Below, piece by piece: positions 18,407-27,587 of a DNA stretch of 64,000 nt; position 1 is the stretch's first letter; the number at the start of each line of letters is the position of its first letter. The stretch is from Croceibacterium selenioxidans (GTDB taxonomy: Bacteria; Pseudomonadota; Alphaproteobacteria; Sphingomonadales; Sphingomonadaceae). The translations under genes and the position numbers were made by a program. The notes beneath the pieces are model-generated. The model did not search any database. It was not told the origin of the DNA and saw nothing but the letters and a program-made list of their open reading frames with translations. The DNA is taken from positions 1,054,001 to 1,118,000 of the forward strand of contig NZ_JAHFVK010000001.1 in the NCBI RefSeq assembly GCF_018599195.1, in the 5' to 3' direction.

Positions 18407-19948
18407 ATGTCCGCCATTCGCCACGCCCTGACCATCAAGCGCGAAGACGATTTCGCTCAGTGGTATCAGGAAGTTATTTCAGCCGCCGACATGGCCGAGG
18501 AATCGGGCGTGCGAGGATGCATGGTGATCAAGCCCTGGGGCTACGGCATCTGGGAGCGGATGCAACGTCTGCTCGATGATCGCATCAAGGCGGCCGGGGT
18601 GCAGAATGCTTACTTCCCCCTGTTCATTCCGCTCGGCAATTTCGTGCGAGAGGCCGCGCATGTCGAAGGCTTTGCCAAGGAAATGGCGGTCGTCACCCAC
18701 CACAGGCTGATCGCCGATGGGAAGGGCGGGCTTATACCCGATCCCGAGGCCAAGCTTGAGGAGCCGCTCGTGGTGCGGCCGACGTCCGAGACCATCATCG
18801 GCGATGCGATGAGCCGCTGGGTTCAGTCCTGGCGCGACTTGCCCCTCTTGCTCAACCAGTGGGCCAACGTGGTGCGCTGGGAAATGCGCACCCGTATGTT
18901 CCTGCGCACCAGCGAATTCCTCTGGCAAGAAGGGCACACGGCCCACGAAAGCCGCGAAGATGCCAAGCGCGAGACGATGCGGGCTCTGGAGATGTATCGC
19001 GATTTCGCCGAGCAGCAGCTCGCACTCCCCGTGATCGCGGGCGAGAAGCCGGAGAATGAGCGCTTCCCGGGTGCAGTCGAGACCTGGTCAATCGAGGCCA
19101 TGATGCAGGACGGCAAGGCGCTCCAGGCCGGAACCTCCCACTATCTCGGCACGAGTTTTGCCGACGCGGCCAATATTCGCTTTCAGGATCGTGAGGGCGG
19201 CCAGCAACTCGCGCATACCACCAGCTGGGGTGTCTCGACGCGCATGATCGGCGGCGTGATCATGACTCACGGTGATGATGACGGCTTGCGGGTACCCCCG
19301 GCCATCGCGCCATTCCAGGTCGTGATCCTGCCGATGCTCCGTGAGAATGAGGGCGATCAAGCCCTGCTCGACTATTGCGATGCCTTGCGCGCATCGATTG
19401 CCGCACAGAGCGCGCTCGATGAAAAGATCCGCGTCCTGCTCGACTCACGTCCAGGCAAAGCTGCCGCCAAGCGGTGGGACTGGGTGCGCAAAGGCGCCCC
19501 GGTGATCATCGAGGTCGGCCCGCGCGACATGGATGGCGAGACAGTAAGCCTTCTGCGCCGTGACGCTCTGTGGGGCGCGGATGGCAAGCCGGCATTCCAG
19601 ACGCCTTCAAGGGATGCGGTCGGAGCAGCGATTGGGGGCTTGCTTGAGGATATCCAGCAGGGTCTTCTCACTGAAGCCACCGACCGGCGCGAGGCCAATA
19701 TCGTCCGCGATGTCGAAAGCTTCGAGGCTCTCGCCGCCTACTTCAGCGAAGACCGTAAGTTCCCGGGCTGGGTCGAAGTCCAGTGGTCGCGGCCGACGGG
19801 CGAAGCGCTCGACAAGGTCGTGGAACGGCTCAAGGCGCTGAAGCTTACCTTCCGCAACGTCCCGCTCGACGCCGCGCCCGCCAATGGCAAGTGTGTCTTC
19901 ACGGGCGAGTCCGCGGTCGAGCGAATCTACGTCGCGCGTTCCTATTGA
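18407..19948 (+). CDS. proS: Prolyl-tRNA synthetase, archaeal/eukaryotic type (type 3)
   Basis: A 513-residue class II prolyl-tRNA synthetase. Motif 2 region (VVRPTSETIIG), FLWQEGHTAH, GTSHYLGTSFADAANI and motif 3 (GVSTRMIGGVIMTHGDDDGLRVPP) match the eukaryote/archaeal-type enzyme, which lacks the INS editing insertion of standard bacterial ProRS. The C-terminal zinc-like domain ends in Tyr (RSY) as in that class, but only one cysteine (GKCVFTG) remains of the usual four, so zinc is probably lost. Editing of Ala-tRNA(Pro), if it occurs, must be done by another protein. It stands alone between phaR and a peptidase gene. Confidence 0.92.
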   Translation: MSAIRHALTIKREDDFAQWYQEVISAADMAEESGVRGCMVIKPWGYGIWERMQRLLDDRIKAAGVQNAYFPLFIPLGNFVREAAHVEGFAKEMAVVTHHRLIADGKGGLIPDPEAKLEEPLVVRPTSETIIGDAMSRWVQSWRDLPLLLNQWANVVRWEMRTRMFLRTSEFLWQEGHTAHESREDAKRETMRALEMYRDFAEQQLALPVIAGEKPENERFPGAVETWSIEAMMQDGKALQAGTSHYLGTSFADAANIRFQDREGGQQLAHTTSWGVSTRMIGGVIMTHGDDDGLRVPPAIAPFQVVILPMLRENEGDQALLDYCDALRASIAAQSALDEKIRVLLDSRPGKAAAKRWDWVRKGAPVIIEVGPRDMDGETVSLLRRDALWGADGKPAFQTPSRDAVGAAIGGLLEDIQQGLLTEATDRREANIVRDVESFEALAAYFSEDRKFPGWVEVQWSRPTGEALDKVVERLKALKLTFRNVPLDAAPANGKCVFTGESAVERIYVARSY

Positions 19949-20015
19949 TCCCTGGTTGGCGGGCTGCCGGGCGCTTTCGCTTGCCTCAACAACGCGGGGC
20001 CGGAATAGGTAACGG

Positions 20016-21332
20016 ATGCGCCTTCTCCTTCCGCTCGCCGCCGCCTTCCTGGCTGTCCCCGCTTTTGCCCAGGAGGAGGCGGTGTCGGAAACGCGCTTGC
20101 GCTCCGATGTCGAGGCACTGGTTGGTTTCGGAACACGACACACCCTGTCGGCACAAGACGATCCCAAACGCGGGATAGGCGCTGCGCGCGCCTGGGGCGA
20201 ACAGCAATTCCGGGCGGCGAGCAAGGCGTGCAACGATTGCCTGGAGATCGTCCTTCCCGAACGCATGATTTCCGGAACGCGGGTGCCCCAGCCGACGCGG
20301 CTCGTGAACGTGGTTGCGATCCAGCGCGGTACCGAGCGGCCCAGCGAGGTGGTCATTGTTCAGGGACACATCGATAGCCGCGTAACCGATGTCATGGATG
20401 CAACGAGTGACGCGCCGGGAGCCAATGACGACGGGTCGGGTACAGCGCTGGTGATCGAGGCGGCGCGGGTACTCTCGCAGCACAAATATCCCACTACTAT
20501 CGTCTACGCGTTGCTCTCGGGAGAAGAGCAGGGGCTCTACGGAGGGCAACTCCTGGCAGACTATGCCGCGGAGCAGGGCTGGACCGTGAAGGCGGTGCTC
20601 AATAACGACATCGTTGGGGGTTCGTGCGGATCGGATGGGTTCTGCGACGCGGCGCATGTCCGCGTCTTTTCGGAGGGGCCGCGCGCCGATGTGAACAAGG
20701 AAACCCTCGATGCCATGGCGCGCTTTGGGGGTGAGAACGACAGCCCCGGTCGTAATCTTTCGCGCTACATTGCCGGTCTTGCCGACGGGAACGACCTCGT
20801 CGTGCGGCAAGTCTGGCGGACCGACCGGATGGGACGAGGTGGCGACCAACTGCCGTTCCTCGACAAGGGTTATCCGGCCGTGCGCTTCTCGGTCGCTGTC
20901 GAAGACTACCACCATCAACATCAGGACCTGCGAATCGAAAACGGTGTGACCTACGGCGACACCATCGACGAGATGGATTTCCCCTATCTGGCCAAAGTCA
21001 CCCGCTTGAATGTTCGCGCTCTGGATGCGCTCGCCAAGGCGCCTCTCCCCCCATCTTCGACCGCCGAGGCGGCCGTGCAGACATTCACCACGATCCGGTG
21101 GGCTTCGGTGCCCGGCGCGGTTTCATATAATATCTGGCGTCGGCGAACCGATGCTCCGGGATGGGAGGCGGCGCCGATAGTGACCGGTGCTGTCCAGACC
21201 GAAGCTAAGCTCGAAGGCGTAAGAGGCGATGACTGGCTTTTCGGTGTCAGTTCGATCGCTGCCGACGGTTCGGAAGGTCCGATCGCCAGCGCTGTCCCCG
21301 GCGGCGCGTTCGCTCCGCTTGTGGGCGACTGA
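20016..21332 (+). CDS. Secreted M28 family metallopeptidase
   Basis: A 438-residue exported zinc aminopeptidase-like enzyme. A signal peptide ends at AFA-QEE (about residue 19). Dizinc ligands and catalytic residues of family M28 can be read: VQGHIDSR (His), PGANDDGSGTAL (bridging Asp), LLSGEEQGLYGG (catalytic Glu and ligand Glu), LNNDIVGG (Asp), and a late His in EDYHHQHQ. The last 90 residues (TIRWASVPGAVSYNIWRR) look like a fibronectin type III-like domain. It probably degrades peptides in the periplasm or outside. rnr follows after 21 nt. Confidence 0.88.
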   Translation: MRLLLPLAAAFLAVPAFAQEEAVSETRLRSDVEALVGFGTRHTLSAQDDPKRGIGAARAWGEQQFRAASKACNDCLEIVLPERMISGTRVPQPTRLVNVVAIQRGTERPSEVVIVQGHIDSRVTDVMDATSDAPGANDDGSGTALVIEAARVLSQHKYPTTIVYALLSGEEQGLYGGQLLADYAAEQGWTVKAVLNNDIVGGSCGSDGFCDAAHVRVFSEGPRADVNKETLDAMARFGGENDSPGRNLSRYIAGLADGNDLVVRQVWRTDRMGRGGDQLPFLDKGYPAVRFSVAVEDYHHQHQDLRIENGVTYGDTIDEMDFPYLAKVTRLNVRALDALAKAPLPPSSTAEAAVQTFTTIRWASVPGAVSYNIWRRRTDAPGWEAAPIVTGAVQTEAKLEGVRGDDWLFGVSSIAADGSEGPIASAVPGGAFAPLVGD

Positions 21333-21353
21333 GGCTGCGCCCATATAGCGGCA

Positions 21354-23618
21354 ATGCCGCGCAAAATTGTCCCCGGCTTGCCTTCGCGCGAGCAAATCCT
21401 CGAATTCATCCAAACGTCCGATGCTCCGGCGGGCAAGCGGGAGATCGGCAAGGCGTTTGGTCTCAAGGGCCAGGAGCGGATCGCGCTCAAGCGCTTGCTC
21501 AAGGACATGGCCGAGGAAGGTTTGATCGACGGCAAGAAAACCGCCTTCCACCGCATGGGCGGCGTACCCAAGGTCACCGTGTTACGGGTGGTCGATGTCG
21601 ACGATGGGGAGGCGATTGCTATTCCCGACACCTGGCATCCCGACGATGCCACTCCGCCGCCACGCCTACGAGTGATCGAGGGTAAGAAGCAGGCGGCACT
21701 CAAGGTCGGTGACCGCGTGCTGGCTCGTACCGAAGAAACCGGCGGCGGTTGGACCGCCCATTCGATGAAGAAGCTGCCCGCCCGCGACGATGCGATTCTC
21801 GGCGTGGTCGAGTTGGACGGGTCGGGCAAGGGCTGGCTCGCGCCGGTCGACAAGCGGGTGCGCAATTCCTCACCTATCGCCGATCTTGGTGGGGCCGAGG
21901 CGGGGCAACTCGTGCTGGCCGAACCCGCCGGGCGCTCGCCGCGCGCGGGCGTCAAGGTGGTCGAGGTGCTCGGTGATCCGCTCGCGCCGCGCTCGTACAG
22001 CCTGATCGCGATCCACAAGTACGGAATCCCGGACACCTTCCGCGAGGAAGCGCTGGCCGAGGCGGAGCTTGCCGCAAAGTTACCCCTGAGCGAGGACCAG
22101 CGCGAGGATTTGCGACACCTGCCCATCGTTGCCATCGACCCGGCCGACGCGCGCGACCATGACGATGCGATCTGGGCGGAGCCCGACGGAGAAGGCGGCT
22201 TCAACGCCCTGGTCGCGATCGCCGACGTCAGCTTCTACGTGCGACCCGGCGGCATGACCGACCGCGAAGCGCGCCGGCGCGGCAATTCGGTCTATTTCCC
22301 CGATCGCGTCGTCCCGATGCTCCCCGAGGTGCTTAGCGCGGACGTCTGCTCGCTCAAGGAAGGGGCAGACCGCGCGGCGATGGCCTGCCACCTTCATATC
22401 GATTCGAACGGCCGGGTGAAGGACTGGCGCTTCACCCGCGCACTGGTGCGCATTTCCGAGGTTATCGCTTACGAGGACGCGCAGGCACGGATCGATTCCG
22501 GACAGGCGGATGAGAGCCTCCAGAACCTCTGGGCCGCCTGGCGCGCTTTGCACAGGGCTCGAGAGGCGCGCGATCCGCTTGAACTCGAACTGCCCGAGCG
22601 CCGCGTCATCCTCGACGAGCGAGGGCGCATCGCAGAAATTGCCATTCGGGAACGGCTCGACGCGCACCGCGTGGTCGAGGATTTCATGATCGCGGCCAAC
22701 GTGGCCGCTGCCAAGGCACTCGAAAGCAAGGCTTCGCCGGTTGTCTATCGCGTTCACGAGCCACCGAGCCGCGAGAAGCTGATAGCGCTTCGCGACTACT
22801 TCGCCAGCATCGGCAAGAAGCTCGCGCTCGGCCAGGTCATCACGCCGAGCCTGTTCAACCGGATGATCAAGGATATCGCCGACGAAGGCGAAAAGGCGCT
22901 GGTGATGGAGGCTGTGTTGCGCAGCCAGACGCAGGCCTATTACGGTCCGCAGAATGCCGGGCACTTCGGGCTGTCACTTGGCAGCTACGCCCACTTCACC
23001 TCGCCGATCCGCCGTTATGCCGACCTCCTCGTCCATCGGGCGCTGGTCGATTCCTTCCACCTCGAACAGCCCAAGCCCAAGGGTAACTTGCCTCCTTCCA
23101 GCGGGCTGTCGGACAAGGACCGCGAGGACCTATCCAAGGTCACTGATGCAATCAGCCAGACCGAACGCCGGGCCATGGAGGCGGAGCGCGACACGATCGA
23201 CCGCTATGTCGCCGCCTGGCTTTCCGGGCGCGTTGGCGAGACGTTCAAGACAAGAATTACTGGCGTGCAGAGCTTCGGCTTCTTCGCGACCATCGTCGGC
23301 CTGGGTGGCGACGGGCTGGTGCCGGTTTCGTCGCTTGGCCGCGAGTATTTCCGCTACGATGAAGGGGCGAGGGCGCTGATCGGCGAGGATAGCGGTACTC
23401 GTTTTGCCGTCGGAGACATGGTCGAATTGCGCTTGGGTGAGGCCAATCCGTTGACCGGCGCGCTCAAGTTCGAGCCACTGGGTAGCGATGGCGGCCAGCG
23501 CATCGAGCCGCGCGGTGCGAGGCCGGAAGCGAAGAAGAAGGGCCGTTTCAAGCCTCCGCAAGGGCAGCGCGGACGCCCAGGCAACATTCGTCATCAGGGC
23601 CGAGGGCGGAAGAAATAG
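21354..23618 (+). CDS. rnr: Ribonuclease R
   Basis: A 754-residue RNB-family 3'-5' exoribonuclease that degrades structured RNA. It has an N-terminal winged-helix/cold-shock region (residues 1-210), the RNB catalytic domain with VAIDPADARDHDDAIW (Asp cluster, about 258-273), FTSPIRRYADLLVHR, and a C-terminal S1 domain (FKTRITGVQSFGFFATIVGLGGDGLVP). The tail is a Lys/Arg/Gly-rich basic segment from about residue 720, as in RNase R. It ends before a hairpin shared with the convergent stress-protein gene. Confidence 0.95.
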   Translation: MPRKIVPGLPSREQILEFIQTSDAPAGKREIGKAFGLKGQERIALKRLLKDMAEEGLIDGKKTAFHRMGGVPKVTVLRVVDVDDGEAIAIPDTWHPDDATPPPRLRVIEGKKQAALKVGDRVLARTEETGGGWTAHSMKKLPARDDAILGVVELDGSGKGWLAPVDKRVRNSSPIADLGGAEAGQLVLAEPAGRSPRAGVKVVEVLGDPLAPRSYSLIAIHKYGIPDTFREEALAEAELAAKLPLSEDQREDLRHLPIVAIDPADARDHDDAIWAEPDGEGGFNALVAIADVSFYVRPGGMTDREARRRGNSVYFPDRVVPMLPEVLSADVCSLKEGADRAAMACHLHIDSNGRVKDWRFTRALVRISEVIAYEDAQARIDSGQADESLQNLWAAWRALHRAREARDPLELELPERRVILDERGRIAEIAIRERLDAHRVVEDFMIAANVAAAKALESKASPVVYRVHEPPSREKLIALRDYFASIGKKLALGQVITPSLFNRMIKDIADEGEKALVMEAVLRSQTQAYYGPQNAGHFGLSLGSYAHFTSPIRRYADLLVHRALVDSFHLEQPKPKGNLPPSSGLSDKDREDLSKVTDAISQTERRAMEAERDTIDRYVAAWLSGRVGETFKTRITGVQSFGFFATIVGLGGDGLVPVSSLGREYFRYDEGARALIGEDSGTRFAVGDMVELRLGEANPLTGALKFEPLGSDGGQRIEPRGARPEAKKKGRFKPPQGQRGRPGNIRHQGRGRKK

Positions 23619-23624
23619 GACGGA

Positions 23625-23642
23625 CCTCTCCTCTGGGAGAGG
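23625..23642. terminator. Hairpin between convergent rnr and usp
   Basis: CCTCTCC (23625-23631) pairs perfectly with GGAGAGG (23636-23642) over a TCTG loop, 7 nt after the rnr stop. The following GACGTTTCTC is only mildly T-rich. It is likely to serve as a terminator for one or both converging genes. Confidence 0.5.
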
Positions 23643-23650
23643 GACGTTTC

Positions 23651-24103
23651 TCAGCTGATGCGATCGATCTCTTCTTCGCTCAGCCCGCCGGGCACGACGA
23701 ACAGCGGACAAGGCAAACCCCCGGCGATGGCGGAGAAGTGAGTCACCAGCGGGCCTGGACCAGACTCGACGGCAGCGCCCAGGACAAGCGCGGCAACCTC
23801 GGGATGCTCCTGCAGGTATTCCTTGATCACCGTCGTCGCATCGCCGACGCGCACGGCAATCTGCGGCATCATGCCGCTTTCGCTCATCAGTTCGCCGCCA
23901 GCGCTGTTTGCCAGAACCTCGGCGCGGTCGCGCGCCTCCTCTTCGATCGTGGCCTGGACCTGGCCGAAAGCGCTGAATTCTTGCTTGGGAACGAGGGCCA
24001 GCAAGTGAACCGTGCCGTTGGTGTCCGCCGCGCGGCGCGCCGCAAAACGCAAGGCGCTATGCGCTTCCTGCGTATCGTCAATGACCACCAGATAGACGCG
24101 CAT
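23651..24103 (-). CDS. Universal stress protein (UspA family)
   Basis: A 150-residue single-domain Usp protein: MRVYLVVIDDTQEAHSALRFAARRA opens the Rossmann-like fold, and VAALVLGAAVESGPGPLVTHFSAIAGGLPCPLFVVPG is the C-terminal half. The last loop departs from the classical ATP-binding G-2x-G-9x-G(S/T), so ATP binding is uncertain. The open frame extends to 24175 but ATG 24103 starts the fold and has AAGG upstream. It is divergent from the pyruvate dehydrogenase E2 gene. Confidence 0.85.
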   Translation of the reverse strand: MRVYLVVIDDTQEAHSALRFAARRAADTNGTVHLLALVPKQEFSAFGQVQATIEEEARDRAEVLANSAGGELMSESGMMPQIAVRVGDATTVIKEYLQEHPEVAALVLGAAVESGPGPLVTHFSAIAGGLPCPLFVVPGGLSEEEIDRIS

Positions 24104-24230
24104 TGCCTTACATCCCCCTGCCGCGCGATATCTGATGAAACCCCTGGTCGCGCAAGGACCTTGCTCCGGCCTCACAAATTGGCTTTAGACGAATTCGCTT
24201 TAGCCCTCCGGAAGGAAACCGCGAACCGCC

Positions 24231-25502
24231 ATGCCGATCGCCATCAAGATGCCCGCCCTCTCGCCAACCATGGAGGAGGGCACGCTCGCCAAGTGGCTGG
24301 TCAAGGTTGGCGATAAAGTCAGCTCCGGCGACATCATGGCCGAGATCGAGACCGACAAGGCGACGATGGAGTTCGAAGCCGTCGATGAAGGGATCATTGC
24401 CGACATCTCCGTGCCCGAGGGAACCGAAGGGGTTAAGGTCGGCACCGTGATTGCGACCCTGGCCGAGGAAGGTGAAGATCTGTCGAAAGCCAAGGCACCT
24501 GCGGTCGAGGAAGCCAAGGCGGCTTCTGCCCCTGTCGCGGCACCGGCCCCGGCTCAAGCTCCAGTTAGCGCTCCAGCTCCAGCAAAGGCCGCTTCGGCGA
24601 CCGTGGCCAAGCAATCGGGCGACCGCGTGATCGCGTCGCCACTCGCCAAGCGGATCGCGGCCGAGAAGGGCATCGACCTTGCCGGCGTAAAGGGCTCGGG
24701 CCCGAACGGCCGTATTGTGAAAGCGGACGTCGAAGGCGCCAAGCCCGGTGCGGCACCCGCGGCTGCTCCTGTCCTCGCAGCCCATGCGCCCGCCGGCGCG
24801 CAGGACTTCGGCATTCCCCATGTCGAGGAAAAGCTCAGCGGCATGCGCAAGACCATCGCGCGCCGCCTTACCGAATCGAAGCAGCAGGTTCCGCATATCT
24901 ACCTCACGGTGGACATTCGCCTCGACGCGCTGCTCAAGCTGAGGGCCGAACTCAACTCCGCACTCGAAGCCCGTGGGGTGAAACTCTCGGTCAACGACAT
25001 GCTGATCAAGGCCCTGGCGCAGGCGCTGCTGCAGGTGCCGAGCTGCAATGTGCAGTTCACCGGTGATACGCTGCTCAAGTTCAGCCGTGCTGATATCTCG
25101 GTCGCGGTCTCGATCCCGGGCGGCCTGATCACTCCGATCGTGGCGGACGCGGGCAACAAGACCATCAGCGCCATCGCCAGCGAGATGAAGGACCTCGCGG
25201 CCCGCGCTCGAGAGGGCAAGCTGGCCCCGAGCGAATACCAGGGTGGTACCGCCTCGCTCAGCAACATGGGCATGTACGGGATCAAGCAGTTCGAAGCGAT
25301 CATCAACCCGCCCCAGGCCATGATCATGGCCATCGGCGCAGGCGAAAAGCGACCCTACGTGATCGACGACTCGCTGCAGATCGCCACTGTGATGAGCGCC
25401 ACCGGCAGCTTCGATCACCGTGCCATCGACGGGGCCGACGGGGCGGCCTTTATGAAGGCGTTCAAGGAACTGGTCGAAAAGCCGCTGGGGCTGGTGGCCT
25501 AA
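24231..25502 (+). CDS. pdhC: Pyruvate dehydrogenase E2, dihydrolipoamide acetyltransferase
   Basis: A 423-residue E2. The N-terminal lipoyl domain has the lipoylation motif [13 protein letters not shown] (Lys about 43). A Pro/Ala-rich linker follows (about 90-120), then the E3/E1-binding domain ([18 protein letters not shown] to [12 protein letters not shown], about 130-170) and the acetyltransferase domain with [13 protein letters not shown] (His-x-x-x-Asp-Gly). It transfers the acetyl group from E1 to CoA. E1 alpha and beta genes are not in the window; E3 (lpdA) is two genes downstream. AAGGAAA precedes the ATG. A duplicated GCTTTAG (24182-24188 and 24197-24203) lies in the leader. Confidence 0.95.
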   Translation: MPIAIKMPALSPTMEEGTLAKWLVKVGDKVSSGDIMAEIETDKATMEFEAVDEGIIADISVPEGTEGVKVGTVIATLAEEGEDLSKAKAPAVEEAKAASAPVAAPAPAQAPVSAPAPAKAASATVAKQSGDRVIASPLAKRIAAEKGIDLAGVKGSGPNGRIVKADVEGAKPGAAPAAAPVLAAHAPAGAQDFGIPHVEEKLSGMRKTIARRLTESKQQVPHIYLTVDIRLDALLKLRAELNSALEARGVKLSVNDMLIKALAQALLQVPSCNVQFTGDTLLKFSRADISVAVSIPGGLITPIVADAGNKTISAIASEMKDLAARAREGKLAPSEYQGGTASLSNMGMYGIKQFEAIINPPQAMIMAIGAGEKRPYVIDDSLQIATVMSATGSFDHRAIDGADGAAFMKAFKELVEKPLGLVA

Positions 25503-25526
25503 GCGCTGTCCAGCAGGGGCCAAGGA

Positions 25527-25898
25527 ATGACCCAGCACCGCGATCCCGCCATCCGCGTCACCGCCATGCCGGCGGATACCAATGCCTATGGTGACATCTT
25601 CGGCGGTTGGCTGCTCAGCGTGATGGATAGCGCCGCGGGTCTCACGGCTGCGCGCCGGGCGAAGGGGCGGGCGGTGACCGTGGCGATGGATGGCATGGTA
25701 TTCCACCAGCCCGTCAAGGTCGGCGACGAGGTTTCGGTCTATACCGAGATCGAACGCGTCGGCCGCACCAGCATGATCATCGGCGTCGAGGCCTGGCGGC
25801 GCGAACGAACGGGCGAGCAAGCCATGAAGGTGACGGAAGCGAAGTTCACCTTCGTCGCCATAGACGACAACGGGCACCCGCGCCCGGTAGACGGTTAG
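25527..25898 (+). CDS. Acyl-CoA thioesterase, YciA-like hotdog protein
   Basis: A 123-residue hotdog-fold thioesterase. DTNAYGDIFGGWLLSVMDSAAG (about 16-37) is the active-site helix region with the conserved Asn and Asp of the YciA/acyl-CoA hydrolase group, followed by VAMDGMVFHQPVKVGDEVSVY. It hydrolyses short to medium acyl-CoA. It lies 24 nt after E2 and 12 nt before lpdA, so it is part of the same operon and may recycle CoA when acetyl-CoA or other acyl-CoAs build up; that role is inference. Confidence 0.88.
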   Translation: MTQHRDPAIRVTAMPADTNAYGDIFGGWLLSVMDSAAGLTAARRAKGRAVTVAMDGMVFHQPVKVGDEVSVYTEIERVGRTSMIIGVEAWRRERTGEQAMKVTEAKFTFVAIDDNGHPRPVDG

Positions 25899-25910
25899 GA
25901 GCAAGCCGAA

Positions 25911-27320
25911 GTGGCTGAGAATTACGATGTTATCGTCCTTGGTTCCGGCCCTGGCGGCTACGTCGCGGCGATCCGCGCGGCCCAGCTGGGACTGAAGACC
26001 GCGATCGTCGAGCGCGAGTTACTCGGCGGAATCTGCCTCAACTGGGGCTGCATCCCCACCAAGGCCTTGTTGCGCTCTGCCGAGATATATCACTACATGC
26101 AGCACGCCAAGGATTATGGCTTGGTTGCCAAGGGGATAGAGGCCGATATTGAGGCTGTCGTGAAACGTAGCCGCGGCGTGGCCAAGCAGCTCAATCAGGG
26201 CGTCACGCACCTGATGAAGAAGAACAAGATCGCGGTCCATTTCGGCACCGGCAGCTTCAAGAATGCTAACACGGTGGAAGTTAAGGGGGAGAAGGGCACC
26301 GAGACCCTTACCGCCAAGCACATCATCGTCGCCACTGGCGCCCGTGCGCGCGACCTGCCCTTCGCTCCGGCTGACGGAAAGCGCGTGTGGACCTACCGCC
26401 ACGCAATGACGCCGAGCGAAATGCCAACCAAGCTCCTGGTCATCGGCTCGGGGGCGATCGGGATCGAGTTCGCCAGCTTCTACAACGACATGGGCGCCGA
26501 AGTGACCGTGGTAGAAATGCTGGATCGTATCGTGCCGGTAGAGGATGCGGACGTGTCTGCCTTTCTCGAGAAGTCGCTGACCAAACAAGGCATGACGATC
26601 AAGACCGCTGCGGCCCTGGAGGAACTCAAGGTTGGCCCGAATAGTGTGTCCGCCAAGGTCAAGGGTAAGGACGGGAAGGTCGAAAGCGGCGAATATAGCC
26701 ACGTGATCGTCGCGATCGGGATCGTTCCGAATACCGAGAACATCGGGCTGGAAAAGCTGGTCGAGATGGATCGGGGTTTCATCCAGATCGATCCCTATGG
26801 ACGGACCAAGACCAAGGGTATCTGGGCCATCGGCGACTGCGCTCCCGGTCCATGGCTGGCACACAAGGCGAGCCACGAGGGTGTTACCGCCGTTGAGGCG
26901 ATCGCGCAGGAACTCGGCAACAAGGACGTTCACCCGCACCCCCTGGAGCGCAACGCTATCCCGGGCTGCACCTACTGCCACCCGCAGATCGCCAGCGTCG
27001 GCATGACTGAAGCCAAGGCGAAGGAAGCTGGCTACACCGTCAAGGCGGGTACCTTCCCGTTCATCGGTAACGGAAAGGCCATCGCACTGGGCGAGGCCGA
27101 AGGTTTCGTGAAGACGGTGTTCGACGCCAAGACCGGCGAGCTACTTGGCGCGCACATGGTTGGGGCCGAGGTGACGGAGATGATCCAGGGCTACACGATT
27201 GGCAAGGTGCTCGAAACAACCGAGGCGGAGCTCATGAACACGATCTTCCCGCACCCGACGATCTCGGAATCAATGCATGAAAGCGTGCTCGCCGCTTACG
27301 GCCGCGCGCTGCACATCTGA
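25911..27320 (+). CDS. lpdA: Dihydrolipoyl dehydrogenase (E3)
   Basis: A 469-residue FAD-dependent pyridine nucleotide-disulfide oxidoreductase. It has an N-terminal FAD fold (VIVLGSGPGGYVAAIRAAQLG), the redox-active disulfide in GGICLNWGCIPTKALL (Cys-x4-Cys), an NAD fold (LLVIGSGAIGIEFASFY), IWAIGDCAPGPWLAHKA and a C-terminal dimer interface with the active-site His-Glu pair (FPHPTISESMHE). It reoxidises lipoamide of the E2 subunits. The start is GTG at 25911 with AGGAG about 10 nt upstream. It is the last gene of the E2-thioesterase-E3 group, followed by a strong hairpin. Confidence 0.96.
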   Translation: MAENYDVIVLGSGPGGYVAAIRAAQLGLKTAIVERELLGGICLNWGCIPTKALLRSAEIYHYMQHAKDYGLVAKGIEADIEAVVKRSRGVAKQLNQGVTHLMKKNKIAVHFGTGSFKNANTVEVKGEKGTETLTAKHIIVATGARARDLPFAPADGKRVWTYRHAMTPSEMPTKLLVIGSGAIGIEFASFYNDMGAEVTVVEMLDRIVPVEDADVSAFLEKSLTKQGMTIKTAAALEELKVGPNSVSAKVKGKDGKVESGEYSHVIVAIGIVPNTENIGLEKLVEMDRGFIQIDPYGRTKTKGIWAIGDCAPGPWLAHKASHEGVTAVEAIAQELGNKDVHPHPLERNAIPGCTYCHPQIASVGMTEAKAKEAGYTVKAGTFPFIGNGKAIALGEAEGFVKTVFDAKTGELLGAHMVGAEVTEMIQGYTIGKVLETTEAELMNTIFPHPTISESMHESVLAAYGRALHI

Positions 27321-27354
27321 CGCGCGGGAAACCGTTCGTCGCATTTGCTTTCTT

Positions 27355-27393
27355 CACCCGGAACGCCCGATTTTGCGAGGCGTTCTTTGGGTG
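27355..27393 (+). terminator. Nested hairpin terminator after lpdA
   Basis: An outer stem CACCC (27355-27359) / GGGTG (27389-27393) encloses a 7-bp inner stem GAACGCC (27361-27367) / GGCGTTC (27379-27385), with TTT after the inner stem. It is placed 35 nt after the lpdA stop and just before a small ORF, so it probably terminates or attenuates the lpdA transcript. Confidence 0.55.
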
Positions 27394-27406
27394 AGGAGAG
27401 CGCCCG

Positions 27407-27583
27407 ATGGAATACGAGATCGAATCCGAACAGGGTCTGTTCGACGCAAGCACCAATCCCAGCTTGAGACACGGCCATGCGGTTCAGAAGCGCCCCACTG
27501 TCGCGCGTCAGGGCGACCCAAAAAACAGTCATAAGTTGCAAAGGGCGGAGCAAATCCCCGAAGAAGAGGATCAACCGGCCTAG
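27407..27583 (+). CDS. Possible small hypothetical protein (58 aa)
   Basis: An open frame of 58 codons starting MEYEIESEQGLFDAST and ending EEEDQPA-TAG. It has GAGGAG about 9 nt upstream of the ATG and fills the gap between the lpdA terminator and convergent phoB. The product is hydrophilic, acidic at both ends and basic in the middle, with no recognisable domain. I do not recognise it; it may be real or a chance frame. Confidence 0.35.
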   Translation: MEYEIESEQGLFDASTNPSLRHGHAVQKRPTVARQGDPKNSHKLQRAEQIPEEEDQPA

Positions 27584-27587
27584 CGGC

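Noticed and set aside
24182-24203. Direct repeat GCTTTAG before pdhC as an operator
   Set aside because: Two short copies 15 bp apart, with no matching known regulator and likely to occur by chance.
24108-25904. A 598-codon minus-strand frame opposite pdhC and the thioesterase
   Set aside because: Composition is shadow-like (His/Asp/Gly/Leu rich, no motif), and the plus-strand genes show all family motifs.
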